This document shows, in pieces, positions 7,470 through 16,110 of a stretch of DNA of 43,547 nt. Positions within the stretch are counted from its first letter, which is position 1. Each line of letters begins with the position of its first letter. The position numbers and the translations under genes were made by a program. This DNA comes from an uncultured Erysipelotrichaceae bacterium. GTDB lineage: Bacteria; Bacillota_I; Bacilli_A; RF39; UBA660. The stretch covers positions 1-43,547 of the forward strand of contig CADBNE010000062.1 of the NCBI GenBank assembly GCA_902795975.1, written 5' to 3'. Below the pieces are notes generated by a model, which made no database searches, was not told where the DNA came from, and saw only the letters and a program-made list of their open reading frames with translations.

Positions 7470-9206
7470 ATGTTATTAGATTTTTTTAGAAAAAAGAAAA
7501 GTGTTCCAACACCATGGAGAAAATATTATACAGATGAAGAAATGAATTATGAAATACCTAATATAAGTATATATGAACAAGTAAGACAAAGTAGTTTAAA
7601 ATATCCAAACTATAAAGCAATAGAATATTTAGGAAAAGGTATTACATATAAAAAATTTATTAAATTAGTAGATAAAGCAAGTGTTTCTTTTAATGAATTA
7701 GGAATAAGTAAAGGAGATATAGTTACTATTTGTCTTCCTAATGTTCCTGAAGCTTTAATAGCGCTTTATGCATTAAATAAATTGGGTGCGATAGGAAATA
7801 TGTTACATCCATTATCAGCAGAAGAAGAAATAAGACAAAGTCTTACTTCTACTAAAAGTAGATACTTAGTATTTTTAGATCAATTTTATGAAAAAATAGA
7901 AAAAATAATAAAACAAACAGAAGTTCAAAAAGTTATATTTGTAAATCCAGCAGATTCATTAAATATATTTAAACGTACTGCTTTTAAAATAAGTAAAATA
8001 GGTAAATATAAAAAATATCCATGTGATAAATTATTTATGAGTTATAGAAAATTTATGAGTTTATCACGAGGTAAAAAGCTAGGTGAATATACTAAGTATG
8101 GTAAAAATACACCAGCAGTAATATTACATAGTGGAGGTACTAGTGGTACACCTAAAAATGTAGTATTACAAAATAGAGCATTTATATTAGGTGCTGAACA
8201 AACAGGAGGTATAATGTTAAAAAATTTATACCCAGGTGATTGTTGTTTAGCTATTATGCCTAACTTTCATGGATTTGGATTAAGCGTATTAATGCATACA
8301 CCATTAACTTTAGGGTGCTACACAATATTAGTACCACAGTTTGATGCTAAAAAATTTGATACATTATTCAAAAAAACAAGACCATCATGTGTACTTGGAG
8401 TACCTACATTATATGAAGCATTATTAAATTGTCATAATGAAAAAAATTTAGATTTATCATTTTTAAAATATGTAGTAAGTGGTGGAGATATATTAACTAA
8501 AAACTTAGAAGATAGAGTTAATACATATTTAAAAGAACATAACTCTAAAGCACATATTACTCAAGGATATGGATTATCAGAAGCTTTAGCAGCAGTATGT
8601 TTAGCTTGTGATGATATTAATAAAAGTGGTTCTGTAGGTATACCTTTAGCAGGTAATTATGTAAAAATAATAGACCCAGCTACAAGAAAAATTATGCCTT
8701 ATGGAGAAGTTGGAGAAATTGTAGTTAATACTAGAAGTATGATGATTGGTTATTTAAACGATGAATCAGAAACTAATACAGCTTTACAAATGCATGATGA
8801 TGGATATGTATGGTTACACACAGGTGATTTAGGATACATGGATAGTGATGGATTTGTATTCTACAAAGGAAGAAAGAAAAGAATGATTATTACTAGTGGA
8901 TATAATGTTTATCCATCACATGTAGAAGAAGTAATTGAATCACATCCAGCAGTATTACAATGTACTGTGATAGGTGTACCGCATCCATATAAACAAGAAG
9001 TAGGAAAAGCATTTATTGTATTAAAAGAAGGATATAGAGGATTATTAGTAAAAGCTGATATAAGAAATTATTGTAAAAAGAATTTAGCAAAATATATGAT
9101 ACCTCATGATTTTGTTTATAGAAAACAATTACCAAAAACTAAGTTAGGTAAAGTTGATTTCAATAAATTAAAAAGTGATATAGGTGTTGATGACGATGAA
9201 ACATAA
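7470..9206 (+). CDS. Long-chain acyl-CoA (or acyl-ACP) synthetase, ANL superfamily
   Basis: A 578-residue AMP-forming ligase. The nucleotide loop is HSGGTSGTPKNVV (near 217-229), followed by YGLSEALAAVC, the GDLGYMDSDGFVFYKGRKK hinge region, SGYNVYPSHVEEVI and the C-terminal catalytic Lys in PKTKLGKVDF. It activates a carboxylic acid with ATP to an acyl adenylate and then to a thioester. Length and motifs fit medium/long-chain fatty acid ligases. Flanking plsC genes argue that its acyl thioester supplies phospholipid synthesis, perhaps from scavenged fatty acids. Whether the acceptor is CoA or ACP cannot be seen. RBS GGAGG precedes the ATG. Confidence 0.9.
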   Translation: MLLDFFRKKKSVPTPWRKYYTDEEMNYEIPNISIYEQVRQSSLKYPNYKAIEYLGKGITYKKFIKLVDKASVSFNELGISKGDIVTICLPNVPEALIALYALNKLGAIGNMLHPLSAEEEIRQSLTSTKSRYLVFLDQFYEKIEKIIKQTEVQKVIFVNPADSLNIFKRTAFKISKIGKYKKYPCDKLFMSYRKFMSLSRGKKLGEYTKYGKNTPAVILHSGGTSGTPKNVVLQNRAFILGAEQTGGIMLKNLYPGDCCLAIMPNFHGFGLSVLMHTPLTLGCYTILVPQFDAKKFDTLFKKTRPSCVLGVPTLYEALLNCHNEKNLDLSFLKYVVSGGDILTKNLEDRVNTYLKEHNSKAHITQGYGLSEALAAVCLACDDINKSGSVGIPLAGNYVKIIDPATRKIMPYGEVGEIVVNTRSMMIGYLNDESETNTALQMHDDGYVWLHTGDLGYMDSDGFVFYKGRKKRMIITSGYNVYPSHVEEVIESHPAVLQCTVIGVPHPYKQEVGKAFIVLKEGYRGLLVKADIRNYCKKNLAKYMIPHDFVYRKQLPKTKLGKVDFNKLKSDIGVDDDET

Positions 9207-9786
9207 AATGCCATTTTTATATAGAACAGGAAGATTCTTGTTAACACCATTATTTAAATTTTATTATAAACCAACAGTAATAGGTAAAGAGAATATACCC
9301 TCAAATGGTTCAGTTGTAATAGCAGGTAATCATAAACATTTATATGATCAATTCTTAACAGTTATATCTACTAAAAGATTTGTTACTTATATGGCTAAAA
9401 GAGAATATTTTGATTCTAAAAAAACTAAGTGGTTTTTTAAGGGTACTGGATGTATATCAGTAGATAGAAGTATACATGATGAGAATGCTAAAGCAAGCGC
9501 TATAGATGTATTAGATAGTGGAAATGCATTAGGTATATTTCCTGAAGGTACTAGAAATAAAACAGATGAATTCTTATTACCATTTAAATTTGGAGCAGTT
9601 TCAATGGCAAAGAAAACTGATTCATATATATTACCATTTGGTATAACAGGTGATTATAAATTTAGAAGTAATAATCTTACTATTAGATTTGGTAAACCAT
9701 TTAAAGTAGGAAATATGAATTTAGTAGATGCTAATGAAAAACTATATAGAGAAGTAGAAAAATTAATGAAACAAAATATAGAGTAA
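9196..9786 (+). CDS. plsC: 1-acyl-sn-glycerol-3-phosphate acyltransferase (PlsC family), copy 2
   Basis: About 196 residues with intact motifs: GNHKHLYDQ (NHx4D type) and GIFPEGTRN. It is paralogous to copy 1, sharing TVIGKENIP/YIGIENIP and FTGTG/NNMGLIPVDR-type segments. Upstream starts GTG 9184 and ATG 9190 are in frame, but AGGTG at 9182-9186 is best spaced (9 bases) for the ATG at 9196. The gene overlaps the end of the ligase gene by 11 bases, indicating translational coupling. The cleaner motifs suggest this is the canonical enzyme and copy 1 a specialised one. Confidence 0.9.
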   Translation: MKHKMPFLYRTGRFLLTPLFKFYYKPTVIGKENIPSNGSVVIAGNHKHLYDQFLTVISTKRFVTYMAKREYFDSKKTKWFFKGTGCISVDRSIHDENAKASAIDVLDSGNALGIFPEGTRNKTDEFLLPFKFGAVSMAKKTDSYILPFGITGDYKFRSNNLTIRFGKPFKVGNMNLVDANEKLYREVEKLMKQNIE

Positions 9787-9802
9787 ATACTCTATATTTT
9801 TT
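9775..9802 (+). terminator. Intrinsic terminator of the phospholipid operon
   Basis: AATATAGAGTA (9775-9785) pairs with TACTCTATATT (9788-9798), followed by a T-rich run. The stop codon 9784-9786 is at the apex. Confidence 0.8.
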
Positions 9803-9803
9803 A

Positions 9804-9831
9804 TTGTAGTTTTATAAAAATGTGGTATAAT
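9804..9831 (+). promoter_or_regulatory. Promoter, extended -10
   Basis: TTGTAG (9804-9809), 16-base spacer, TATAAT (9826-9831) with TG one base upstream. About 26 bases upstream of the next ATG. Confidence 0.6.
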
Positions 9832-9857
9832 ACATAACTATAAATGAGGTGATACAT

Positions 9858-11168
9858 ATGAGAATTAATATAGTTAATCCACTAACTAGTGATGGTAATA
9901 TTAGACGAATAATAGAATGTTATTTTAAATCTAGAACAAGAGAACAATTTAGTGCTAATATAAAAAACTATGTATCATTTAGAAATTATTCAGAAAAAAA
10001 TAGTGAAGATTTTGCATCATGCGAATTTGGTAAATTATTATTTGAATATTGGAAAAATCAAATAAGTAATAGTAATATAGAAAAATTTCCATATAAAAAA
10101 TATAATATAAATGAAACAGATTTATTATATTTAAAAAGTTATATAAAAAATCAAGAAAAAATAAGTGTTGAAGGATATGGTATAAGTAATACTCAAAATA
10201 CAAGATTATATGAAATATTTAATAAATTTAATTATATAGATGAAAAAAATGATTATAGAACTATTAATTCATATATGTATTATATAGACCAAAAATTTGA
10301 ATTAGATAATGAATTTATTGTATCTATAAATATAAAATCTAAAACTCTTATATTTAAATTACTTACAAAATATATAGGTGTATGCTTAAGTAAAAAGTTA
10401 CCATTTTATATTAAATTTTCAGATACATTAAATAATGATAATACAATAATGGTGTATGCTAATAAAAATAATTTAGAAAAAATTATAAATATATTTACTG
10501 ATATTAGAAATTCTAATCCAGAATTAGATGCAGAATTAAAAGATGTTGTTAAAAGACCACAAATATTATGTGGAATGGTAGATGATTGGATAGGGGTTAG
10601 ACAAATAGATGATCAATTCTTTGATAATAGAATAAATTGCCTATATGATTCAATACATTTAACTGTTTCAAAATGGTATGATGAAGATTTTAAAACAAAA
10701 GAATCACAATATATGGATATGACATATAAAGATGTTATAGATTATGAAATAAGAACATATTTTAATCATGAATTAAATTATTTGTGCTTAAATACTATTA
10801 AAGAAATATTTATAAAAAATAAAATAGATAAAGTGCTAGAAGAAATAATTAATACTAAATATGAAGATTTAAAAGAATATAGAGTACATGTTGGAAAAGG
10901 TGTAGATATAAAAATATCTAGGGAAGATATAAATAATAAAATATATGATTTATTAGGAAATATATATAGAAATAATAAAGAATTTTTGGATGAAGTAAGA
11001 AATAATATAGTAGTATGTTGTAAAAAATATAATATAGATTCTAAAAGATTTTATTTAGATACTAAATCAAGTGATATATTGTATGCAATATATGATGAAA
11101 CATCTTTGTTAGATTTAGAAGATTATATACCTAGTAAAGAAAAAGTTTTAAATAGAAACTACAAATAG
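9858..11168 (+). CDS. Hypothetical protein, 436 aa
   Basis: A soluble, Asn/Ile/Lys-rich protein of no family I can name with confidence. A GTG at 9849 is in frame but is part of the GAGGTGAT ribosome site, so the ATG at 9858 is the start. The middle holds a segment (about 165-225) in which IKFSDTLNNDNTIMVYANK is followed by a helix and a proline-containing stretch. This is faintly like the central region of HopA1/lanthipeptide-associated proteins, but too weak to name. It is transcribed alone between a strong promoter and a terminator formed by its own 3' end. No signal peptide or membrane helices are seen. Confidence 0.7.
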   Translation: MRINIVNPLTSDGNIRRIIECYFKSRTREQFSANIKNYVSFRNYSEKNSEDFASCEFGKLLFEYWKNQISNSNIEKFPYKKYNINETDLLYLKSYIKNQEKISVEGYGISNTQNTRLYEIFNKFNYIDEKNDYRTINSYMYYIDQKFELDNEFIVSINIKSKTLIFKLLTKYIGVCLSKKLPFYIKFSDTLNNDNTIMVYANKNNLEKIINIFTDIRNSNPELDAELKDVVKRPQILCGMVDDWIGVRQIDDQFFDNRINCLYDSIHLTVSKWYDEDFKTKESQYMDMTYKDVIDYEIRTYFNHELNYLCLNTIKEIFIKNKIDKVLEEIINTKYEDLKEYRVHVGKGVDIKISREDINNKIYDLLGNIYRNNKEFLDEVRNNIVVCCKKYNIDSKRFYLDTKSSDILYAIYDETSLLDLEDYIPSKEKVLNRNYK

Positions 11169-11180
11169 TAGTTTTTATTT
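11156..11180 (+). terminator. Intrinsic terminator
   Basis: AAACTAC (11156-11162), loop AAATA, GTAGTTT (11168-11174), then a T-rich tail. The TAG stop (11166-11168) is at the loop edge. Confidence 0.78.
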
Positions 11181-11188
11181 TATAATTT

Positions 11189-11197
11189 TGATATAAT
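11189..11197 (+). promoter_or_regulatory. Extended -10 element TGATATAAT
   Basis: TGATATAAT, identical to the elements at 6866-6874 and 19380-19388. It is placed about 32 bases before the ASCH-gene ATG. No good -35 is seen. Confidence 0.5.
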
Positions 11198-11228
11198 TAT
11201 CTTGCAAGTATATAATGAGGCGTATAGA

Positions 11229-11630
11229 ATGAAAGTATTAAGTATAAAAGAACCATTTGCTACATTAATAAGTAATGGAAAGAAAAGAATAGAAACTAGA
11301 AGTTGGAAAACAAAATATAGAGGAGAATTATATATACATGCATCAATTGCTAAAATTGATAAGAAAACACAAAGTAGACTAGAATTAATGGATTTATTAG
11401 GTGATGATGAATTACATTATGGTCAAATAATATGTAAGTGTAATTTAGTAGATTGTATATATATGACTAAAGAGTTTGTTGAAGATATTAAAAAAGACAC
11501 CCAAGAATATATCTGTGGCTATTATGAAGAAGGTAGATATGCATGGGTACTTGATGATATTGAAATTTTAAGTGAACCTATTGATGCTAAAGGTAAGTTA
11601 GGAATATGGAATTACGAGAAAGGTGATTAG
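11229..11630 (+). CDS. ASCH-domain protein
   Basis: A 133-residue PUA-like/ASCH-fold protein. The family pattern is clear: VLSIKEPFATLISNGKKRIETRSWKTKYRGELYIHAS-type beginning (quoted in parts: IKEPFATLI, GKKRIETRSWKT, RGELYIHAS), then GQIICKCNLVDC and YAWVLDDIEIL. ASCH proteins bind RNA or modified nucleosides; a few are nucleoside hydrolases such as N4-acetylcytidine amidohydrolase. The exact role here is not known. An in-frame TTG at 11202 lies before the GAGG ribosome site (11217-11220), so ATG 11229 is the start. Its stop codon abuts the ATG of map. Confidence 0.82.
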   Translation: MKVLSIKEPFATLISNGKKRIETRSWKTKYRGELYIHASIAKIDKKTQSRLELMDLLGDDELHYGQIICKCNLVDCIYMTKEFVEDIKKDTQEYICGYYEEGRYAWVLDDIEILSEPIDAKGKLGIWNYEKGD

Positions 11631-12386
11631 ATGATAACAATCAAGAGTGAGAAAGAAATTGAATTAATGCGACATGCTGGTATGTTAGTATCTAAAATGC
11701 ATAAATTTATTAAACCATATATTAAAGCAGGAATTACTACACAAGAGTTAGATAGATTATGTGAAAAGTTTATTAGAGATAATGATGCTGTTCCTACTTG
11801 TAAAGGATTTGAAGGTTTTCCTGCTACATTATGTACAAGTGTTAATGATGAGGTAGTTCATGGTATACCAAGTAATTATAAATTAAAAGATGGAGATATA
11901 ATTACTGTAGATGTTGTAATTGGATATAAAGGTTATCAAGGAGATGCTGCATGGACATATGCTGTAGGTAGTATTGATGATGATAAAAAATATTTAATGG
12001 AACATACTGAAAAAGCTTTATATGAAGGTATAAAAATGGTTAAACCAGGAAATAGAATTGGTGATATATCTCATGCAGTAGAAGAATATGCTACAAGTCA
12101 TAATTTAGGTGTAGTACAAGAATTATGTGGACATGGTATAGGACTTGATATGCATGAAGATCCAGATGTACCAAATTTTGGAAAACCAGGAGTAGGACCT
12201 AGACTTAAAGAAGGAATGGTAATTTGTATTGAACCAATGTTAACATTTGGATCTAGAAGAATATATATTTTAGATGATGAATGGACTATTAAAACATTAG
12301 ATGGTTCACCAGCTGCTCATTATGAACATACAGTTTTAGTTACAAAAGATGGATATGAAATTTTAACTCCAAGATTAGATGATTAG
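11631..12386 (+). CDS. map: Methionine aminopeptidase, type I
   Basis: A 251-residue enzyme that removes initiator Met from nascent proteins. The pita-bread metal ligands are visible: Asp in TVDVVIGYKGY, Asp in YQGDAAWTY, His in CGHGIGLDMHE, Glu in CIEPMLTF and Glu in HYEHTVLV. The substrate-gating His is in VVHGIP. Length is the norm for bacterial MetAP type Ia. The ATG directly follows the ASCH stop codon with GGTGAT overlapping, so expression is coupled. The chromosome may hold a second copy; this one is complete. Confidence 0.96.
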   Translation: MITIKSEKEIELMRHAGMLVSKMHKFIKPYIKAGITTQELDRLCEKFIRDNDAVPTCKGFEGFPATLCTSVNDEVVHGIPSNYKLKDGDIITVDVVIGYKGYQGDAAWTYAVGSIDDDKKYLMEHTEKALYEGIKMVKPGNRIGDISHAVEEYATSHNLGVVQELCGHGIGLDMHEDPDVPNFGKPGVGPRLKEGMVICIEPMLTFGSRRIYILDDEWTIKTLDGSPAAHYEHTVLVTKDGYEILTPRLDD

Positions 12387-12411
12387 AAAGAATAAGAAGG
12401 GAATAAATAAT

Positions 12412-13125
12412 ATGATATGTAATAAGTGTGGTACACAAAATAGTGATAATTCTAAATATTGTTTAGGATGTGGAAGTGAATTAACTCCAAATGTTCAACC
12501 AATGAATAATTATAATCAACCTATGTATAATCAACCAGTGCAACAACCAATACAACAACCAGTACAACAAATAGTTCAACAACCAATGAATACTTCTATG
12601 TATAATCAACAACCAGTAAATGGATATGCTCAACCAGTATATCCAATGTATGGACAACAAAAAAAATCTAATATAGGATTAATAGTAGGCATTATAATAG
12701 GTGTTTTAGCACTAGGATTTATTGGATTAGTAGTATTAGGTACAATTGTTACTAAAGCATATCCAGTAGCAGGTAAATGGGATTGTAAATCTTTTGATGG
12801 TAGTGGTGCTAAAGGAGATTATCTAGTTACATTTGATATGAGATATGATAAGAAATTTACTTGGGAAAAATATGGTGATGGTACTAATAACCATGTAAAA
12901 GGAACATATACATTTGAAAAAGTAGATAAATCTAATAATAATACTAAATATAAATATTATAATGTAAAACTAGTTGGTAATGAATATATTAATAATGGTG
13001 TAAAACAAACACAAGCTTATAATGCACAATATGAAATGGGTATTATAGATAATAAAGATGGAAAAAGACAAGCTATATTAATTAATCCATATACATATAG
13101 AATGTATTATTGTTATGAAAGATAA
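12412..13125 (+). CDS. Zinc-ribbon, Q/P-rich, single-pass membrane protein
   Basis: A 237-residue protein. It begins with a zinc ribbon (C3, C6, C17, C20 in CNKCG...YCLGCG). A Gln/Pro/Asn-rich linker of repeated QPVQQP-type units follows (about 27-88), then one transmembrane helix (GLIVGIIIGVLALGFIGLVV) and a C-terminal domain of about 115 residues starting AGKWDCKSF. The cytosolic ribbon and outside C-terminal domain suggest a membrane-tethered regulator or envelope protein; the function is unknown. ATG 12412 is chosen because AAGAAGGG lies 10 bases upstream; the in-frame ATG at 12379 lies in the map gene. It is a paralog of the protein at 22665, which lacks the ribbon. Confidence 0.8.
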   Translation: MICNKCGTQNSDNSKYCLGCGSELTPNVQPMNNYNQPMYNQPVQQPIQQPVQQIVQQPMNTSMYNQQPVNGYAQPVYPMYGQQKKSNIGLIVGIIIGVLALGFIGLVVLGTIVTKAYPVAGKWDCKSFDGSGAKGDYLVTFDMRYDKKFTWEKYGDGTNNHVKGTYTFEKVDKSNNNTKYKYYNVKLVGNEYINNGVKQTQAYNAQYEMGIIDNKDGKRQAILINPYTYRMYYCYER

Positions 13126-13154
13126 AAGAAAATTCTTATAATTTTCTTTTTTTT
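13124..13154 (+). terminator. Intrinsic terminator
   Basis: Perfect 11-bp stem AAAAGAAAATT (13124-13134) / AATTTTCTTTT (13140-13150), loop CTTAT, followed by Ts. It begins within the stop codon of the preceding gene. Confidence 0.8.
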
Positions 13155-13192
13155 GTTGTATAATTAATATTAGGGTAGGAAAGAGTGATAGC

Positions 13193-14761
13193 ATGCGAGG
13201 AAACTTAATTGAATATAATGGTGAAATGCTTACATTAAATGCTATAGCAAATAAAGAAAAATTATCTAGACAATCATTAGCTGATTGGTATAAAAAAACT
13301 AATAATATATACGAAGCTGTTGAAGGATTAAAAAAATCTTCAGGTATAAAAAGAATTAAATATAATGGAGAAGAATTAAGTTTAACTGCTATATCAGAAA
13401 AAGAAAATATAAAATATGAAACATTAAAAAAGTTTTATGTAAGAGAAAATGATATATATAAAGCAGTAGAATTAACTAAAGAAGCTCAACGAAAGAGAAA
13501 TGGTAGTATAGAATATAATGGTAAAATGATGTCTATAACAGCTATAGCAGCACAAGAAGATATAGAAAGACATTCATTAGATAGATATTATAAAAAATTA
13601 GGTAATATATATGATGCTATTAAAGAATGTAAAAAAGCTAAAGAAATACATAATGGAACTATTGAATATAATGGTAAAAAAAGAACTATTAGTGGTATAG
13701 CAAGTTTAGAAAATATAAAAAAAGAAACACTAAAAGAATATTATGAATTATATAATAATATTGAAAAAGCAGTAATGCTTACTAAAGAATCACAAAGAAG
13801 AAGAAAAGAAAGCTTATATAGAAATAGTAAGACTAGTGTAGATTCATTTTCTAAATATCATAATATTCCAGTATTAAAAGTAGAAAAAATGTTAGATAAT
13901 GGTTCTACATTAGAAAAAATAGAAGAAGATATTCCTACAAAGAATAATGATTATTTAACATATAAGGGTGAAAGTTTATATAGATATTGCTTAGATAATG
14001 GATATAATTATTGGGTAATAAGAAATATGATAGAAAAATATAAAGTAGATCCAGATGAAGCTTTATTTCAATATAAACAAAATGGACAACAAATACCACA
14101 TAAATGGATATATGAAAAGTATGGAGTATTATTTAAACATTTATTACTTAAATATGGATTTGATTCAAATAGAGTAATTAAATTAATGAATAATGAAGGA
14201 TATACATTAGATGATGCATTAGTTAAATTAGTATTTATTAGTGATAATAAATTATCTAGTTTACAATCTAATTGGTTATATGATTTATATGATTTAATCA
14301 ATTCATCATCTCCTAATGAATTAGAAAATATATATGAAACATTTTATGTAGATGAAAATGAAAAAGAAATACTTAGAAAAAAACATTTTAAAATAGAAAA
14401 AGTAAAAAGAGATTTATTATTATTTGATATATCACAAGTAATAAATACATGGTCTAATGAAGAATTATTTGAAATATTTACATTATATGAAATAACAGAT
14501 AAAGAAATAATTGTTATATATAATGAATTATATCAACCATTTAATGAAGGAATAATTAATCCTACATTAGAACATTTATCACGTATGGATAATATTAATA
14601 CAGTAATTAAAGATTCATTAAAAGGTGAATTAAAAAAAGAAGATTTAGATTTATTATCAAGTGAAGATAAGATGTATGCTTTAAATAAAATTAAATTAAT
14701 AAAATCTATATTAGAGCAAAGAAAAGAATATCAAGAAAAAAATAATAAAATGAGACGTTAA
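13193..14761 (+). CDS. Tandem HTH-like repeat protein
   Basis: A 522-residue soluble protein. Four consecutive 51-residue repeats occupy about residues 4-206. Each runs (I/L)xYNGxxx(S/T)(I/L)xAIAxxExIxxxxLxxYY, then NIYxAVxxxK. More degenerate copies follow (for example LTYKGESLYRYCLDNGYNY...DPDEAL and YGVLFKHLLLKYGFDSNRV...TLDDAL). The YNGK/SLxxIAxxxxIxxxTLxxR layout is that of the modular DNA-binding HTH found beside homing-endonuclease and phage nuclease domains (NUMOD-like), but no nuclease motif is present. The C-terminal ~180 residues are helical and unrecognised. I infer a nucleic-acid-binding or scaffold role. TATAAT at 13159-13164 is a likely -10. Confidence 0.75.
   Translation: MRGNLIEYNGEMLTLNAIANKEKLSRQSLADWYKKTNNIYEAVEGLKKSSGIKRIKYNGEELSLTAISEKENIKYETLKKFYVRENDIYKAVELTKEAQRKRNGSIEYNGKMMSITAIAAQEDIERHSLDRYYKKLGNIYDAIKECKKAKEIHNGTIEYNGKKRTISGIASLENIKKETLKEYYELYNNIEKAVMLTKESQRRRKESLYRNSKTSVDSFSKYHNIPVLKVEKMLDNGSTLEKIEEDIPTKNNDYLTYKGESLYRYCLDNGYNYWVIRNMIEKYKVDPDEALFQYKQNGQQIPHKWIYEKYGVLFKHLLLKYGFDSNRVIKLMNNEGYTLDDALVKLVFISDNKLSSLQSNWLYDLYDLINSSSPNELENIYETFYVDENEKEILRKKHFKIEKVKRDLLLFDISQVINTWSNEELFEIFTLYEITDKEIIVIYNELYQPFNEGIINPTLEHLSRMDNINTVIKDSLKGELKKEDLDLLSSEDKMYALNKIKLIKSILEQRKEYQEKNNKMRR
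13202..13810 (+). repeat. Four in-frame ~153-bp coding repeats
   Basis: Coding repeats of the HTH-like unit: the YNG codons recur at about 13215, 13363, 13516 and 13669, i.e. every ~150 bp. Copies have diverged at the DNA level but stay in phase and equal in length. Confidence 0.75.
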
Positions 14762-14775
14762 GTCTTATTTTTTTG
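14747..14775 (+). terminator. Intrinsic terminator
   Basis: AAAATGAGAC (14747-14756) / GTCTTATTTT (14762-14771) with one G:T pair, loop GTTAA containing the stop codon (14759-14761), T-run after. Confidence 0.78.
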
Positions 14776-14825
14776 ACTAATAATATTATTTATGATAGTA
14801 TAAAAACTATTGTGGGGTGTGACAT

Positions 14826-16073
14826 ATGGAAAAGAATACTAATGAATTACCATCATTAAAAGAAAGAGAAAATGCTTATATAGTTTTAAAAGATTATTTT
14901 GAAAATGCTTTCTATGATAGAGAAAGATATTATGAAAAAAATAAAAAAGAAACAATTAATTCTAATGTTATTGAAAAATTAACTAGAGGATATAAAATAG
15001 ATTTAAAAGAATGTACATATAGATGTGGATATGATTTTAGTTTAAAATCAATATGTAGTGAAGAAAATTTATATTTATATAAAGAACTTGAAAATTTAGT
15101 ATTAACTAATGAAGAAAAAGAACAATTTTATAAAATGTTAAGATGGTATGTTATGAATATTCCATATACAGAGTGGAGTTCAATAAATATAGAATCAGCA
15201 TTTATGTCAGATATAGCTATTAGATATTATTTAAATGAAAAAAGGAAAAAAAATCCATATAAATATTTAGAAAAATATATAATTATGTTTGAAGAAGCTA
15301 GAGTTCATGAAAGTCCAAACTTTTATAATACTAGATTTGCTTTTAGTAATGAGGATTTTTATTCAATGTATGACCATTTTGAATTTGAAAAATATAAAAG
15401 TAATTATTTTTTAAGTTATGATAAAAATGGTATTGATTGTGAATATTCTACTCCAAGATTTTATTTTGAAGATATGGCATTAGATTTCATAAATGGAAAT
15501 TTAATAGTAAATAATAAAGAAAGATACTATGATTTAATAGATAAAAAATATATAGAAAAAGAAGCTTTTCCTATACCACTTACAAGTATGCTAGAAAACT
15601 TTAAATATAAAAATATTTTATTTAATATTCCTATTAAAAATATGGAACAAATAAAATATATACTTGAATTTATAAATAAACATCAAAAATATAATATGGA
15701 TGAAGTAATTAATTTATGTGAAACTACATATGATGTTTTTTCTAAAATTATATGGTATTCATATAGTGATGAACAAACAATAGATATTGATAAAATAAAA
15801 AATGAATTAATAATGAATTTAATTATTGATTATGTAATAAATGATGGAAACTTCTATTATGGATTTAACTATGATGATAGAAGAAATACAAAACCTAAAA
15901 AGTTTAGATTTAATTCTTCAATAGATTTTATAGGTAATGTAGGAGATTTACTATTTAATGATGGTAAAGTATCTTATAAACCTTTCTTTGATGAAAAGAA
16001 AGATTTATGCCATTTAGATAGTGGTAATATTATTATTGATTATAAAGAAAAGACTAAAAAATTAGAAGACTAA
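14826..16073 (+). CDS. Hypothetical protein, 415 aa
   Basis: A soluble, Tyr/Asn/Lys-rich protein of no family I recognise. It has no signal peptide, membrane helices or clear catalytic motif. GGGGTGTGAC provides the ribosome site. It is monocistronic: the previous gene ends in a terminator and so does this one. A short inverted repeat (ATAGT/ACTAT, 14796-14810) precedes the ribosome site and could be a promoter-region operator. The composition is the same as other chromosomal genes here, so there is no sign of recent transfer. Confidence 0.65.
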   Translation: MEKNTNELPSLKERENAYIVLKDYFENAFYDRERYYEKNKKETINSNVIEKLTRGYKIDLKECTYRCGYDFSLKSICSEENLYLYKELENLVLTNEEKEQFYKMLRWYVMNIPYTEWSSINIESAFMSDIAIRYYLNEKRKKNPYKYLEKYIIMFEEARVHESPNFYNTRFAFSNEDFYSMYDHFEFEKYKSNYFLSYDKNGIDCEYSTPRFYFEDMALDFINGNLIVNNKERYYDLIDKKYIEKEAFPIPLTSMLENFKYKNILFNIPIKNMEQIKYILEFINKHQKYNMDEVINLCETTYDVFSKIIWYSYSDEQTIDIDKIKNELIMNLIIDYVINDGNFYYGFNYDDRRNTKPKKFRFNSSIDFIGNVGDLLFNDGKVSYKPFFDEKKDLCHLDSGNIIIDYKEKTKKLED

Positions 16074-16089
16074 AAGTCTTCTTTTTTTC
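16064..16089 (+). terminator. Intrinsic terminator
   Basis: AGAAGAC (16064-16070), loop TAAAA, GTCTTCT (16076-16082), then Ts. The TAA stop (16071-16073) lies in the loop. Confidence 0.82.
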
Positions 16090-16110
16090 ATATAATTATT
16101 AGGTGATAAT

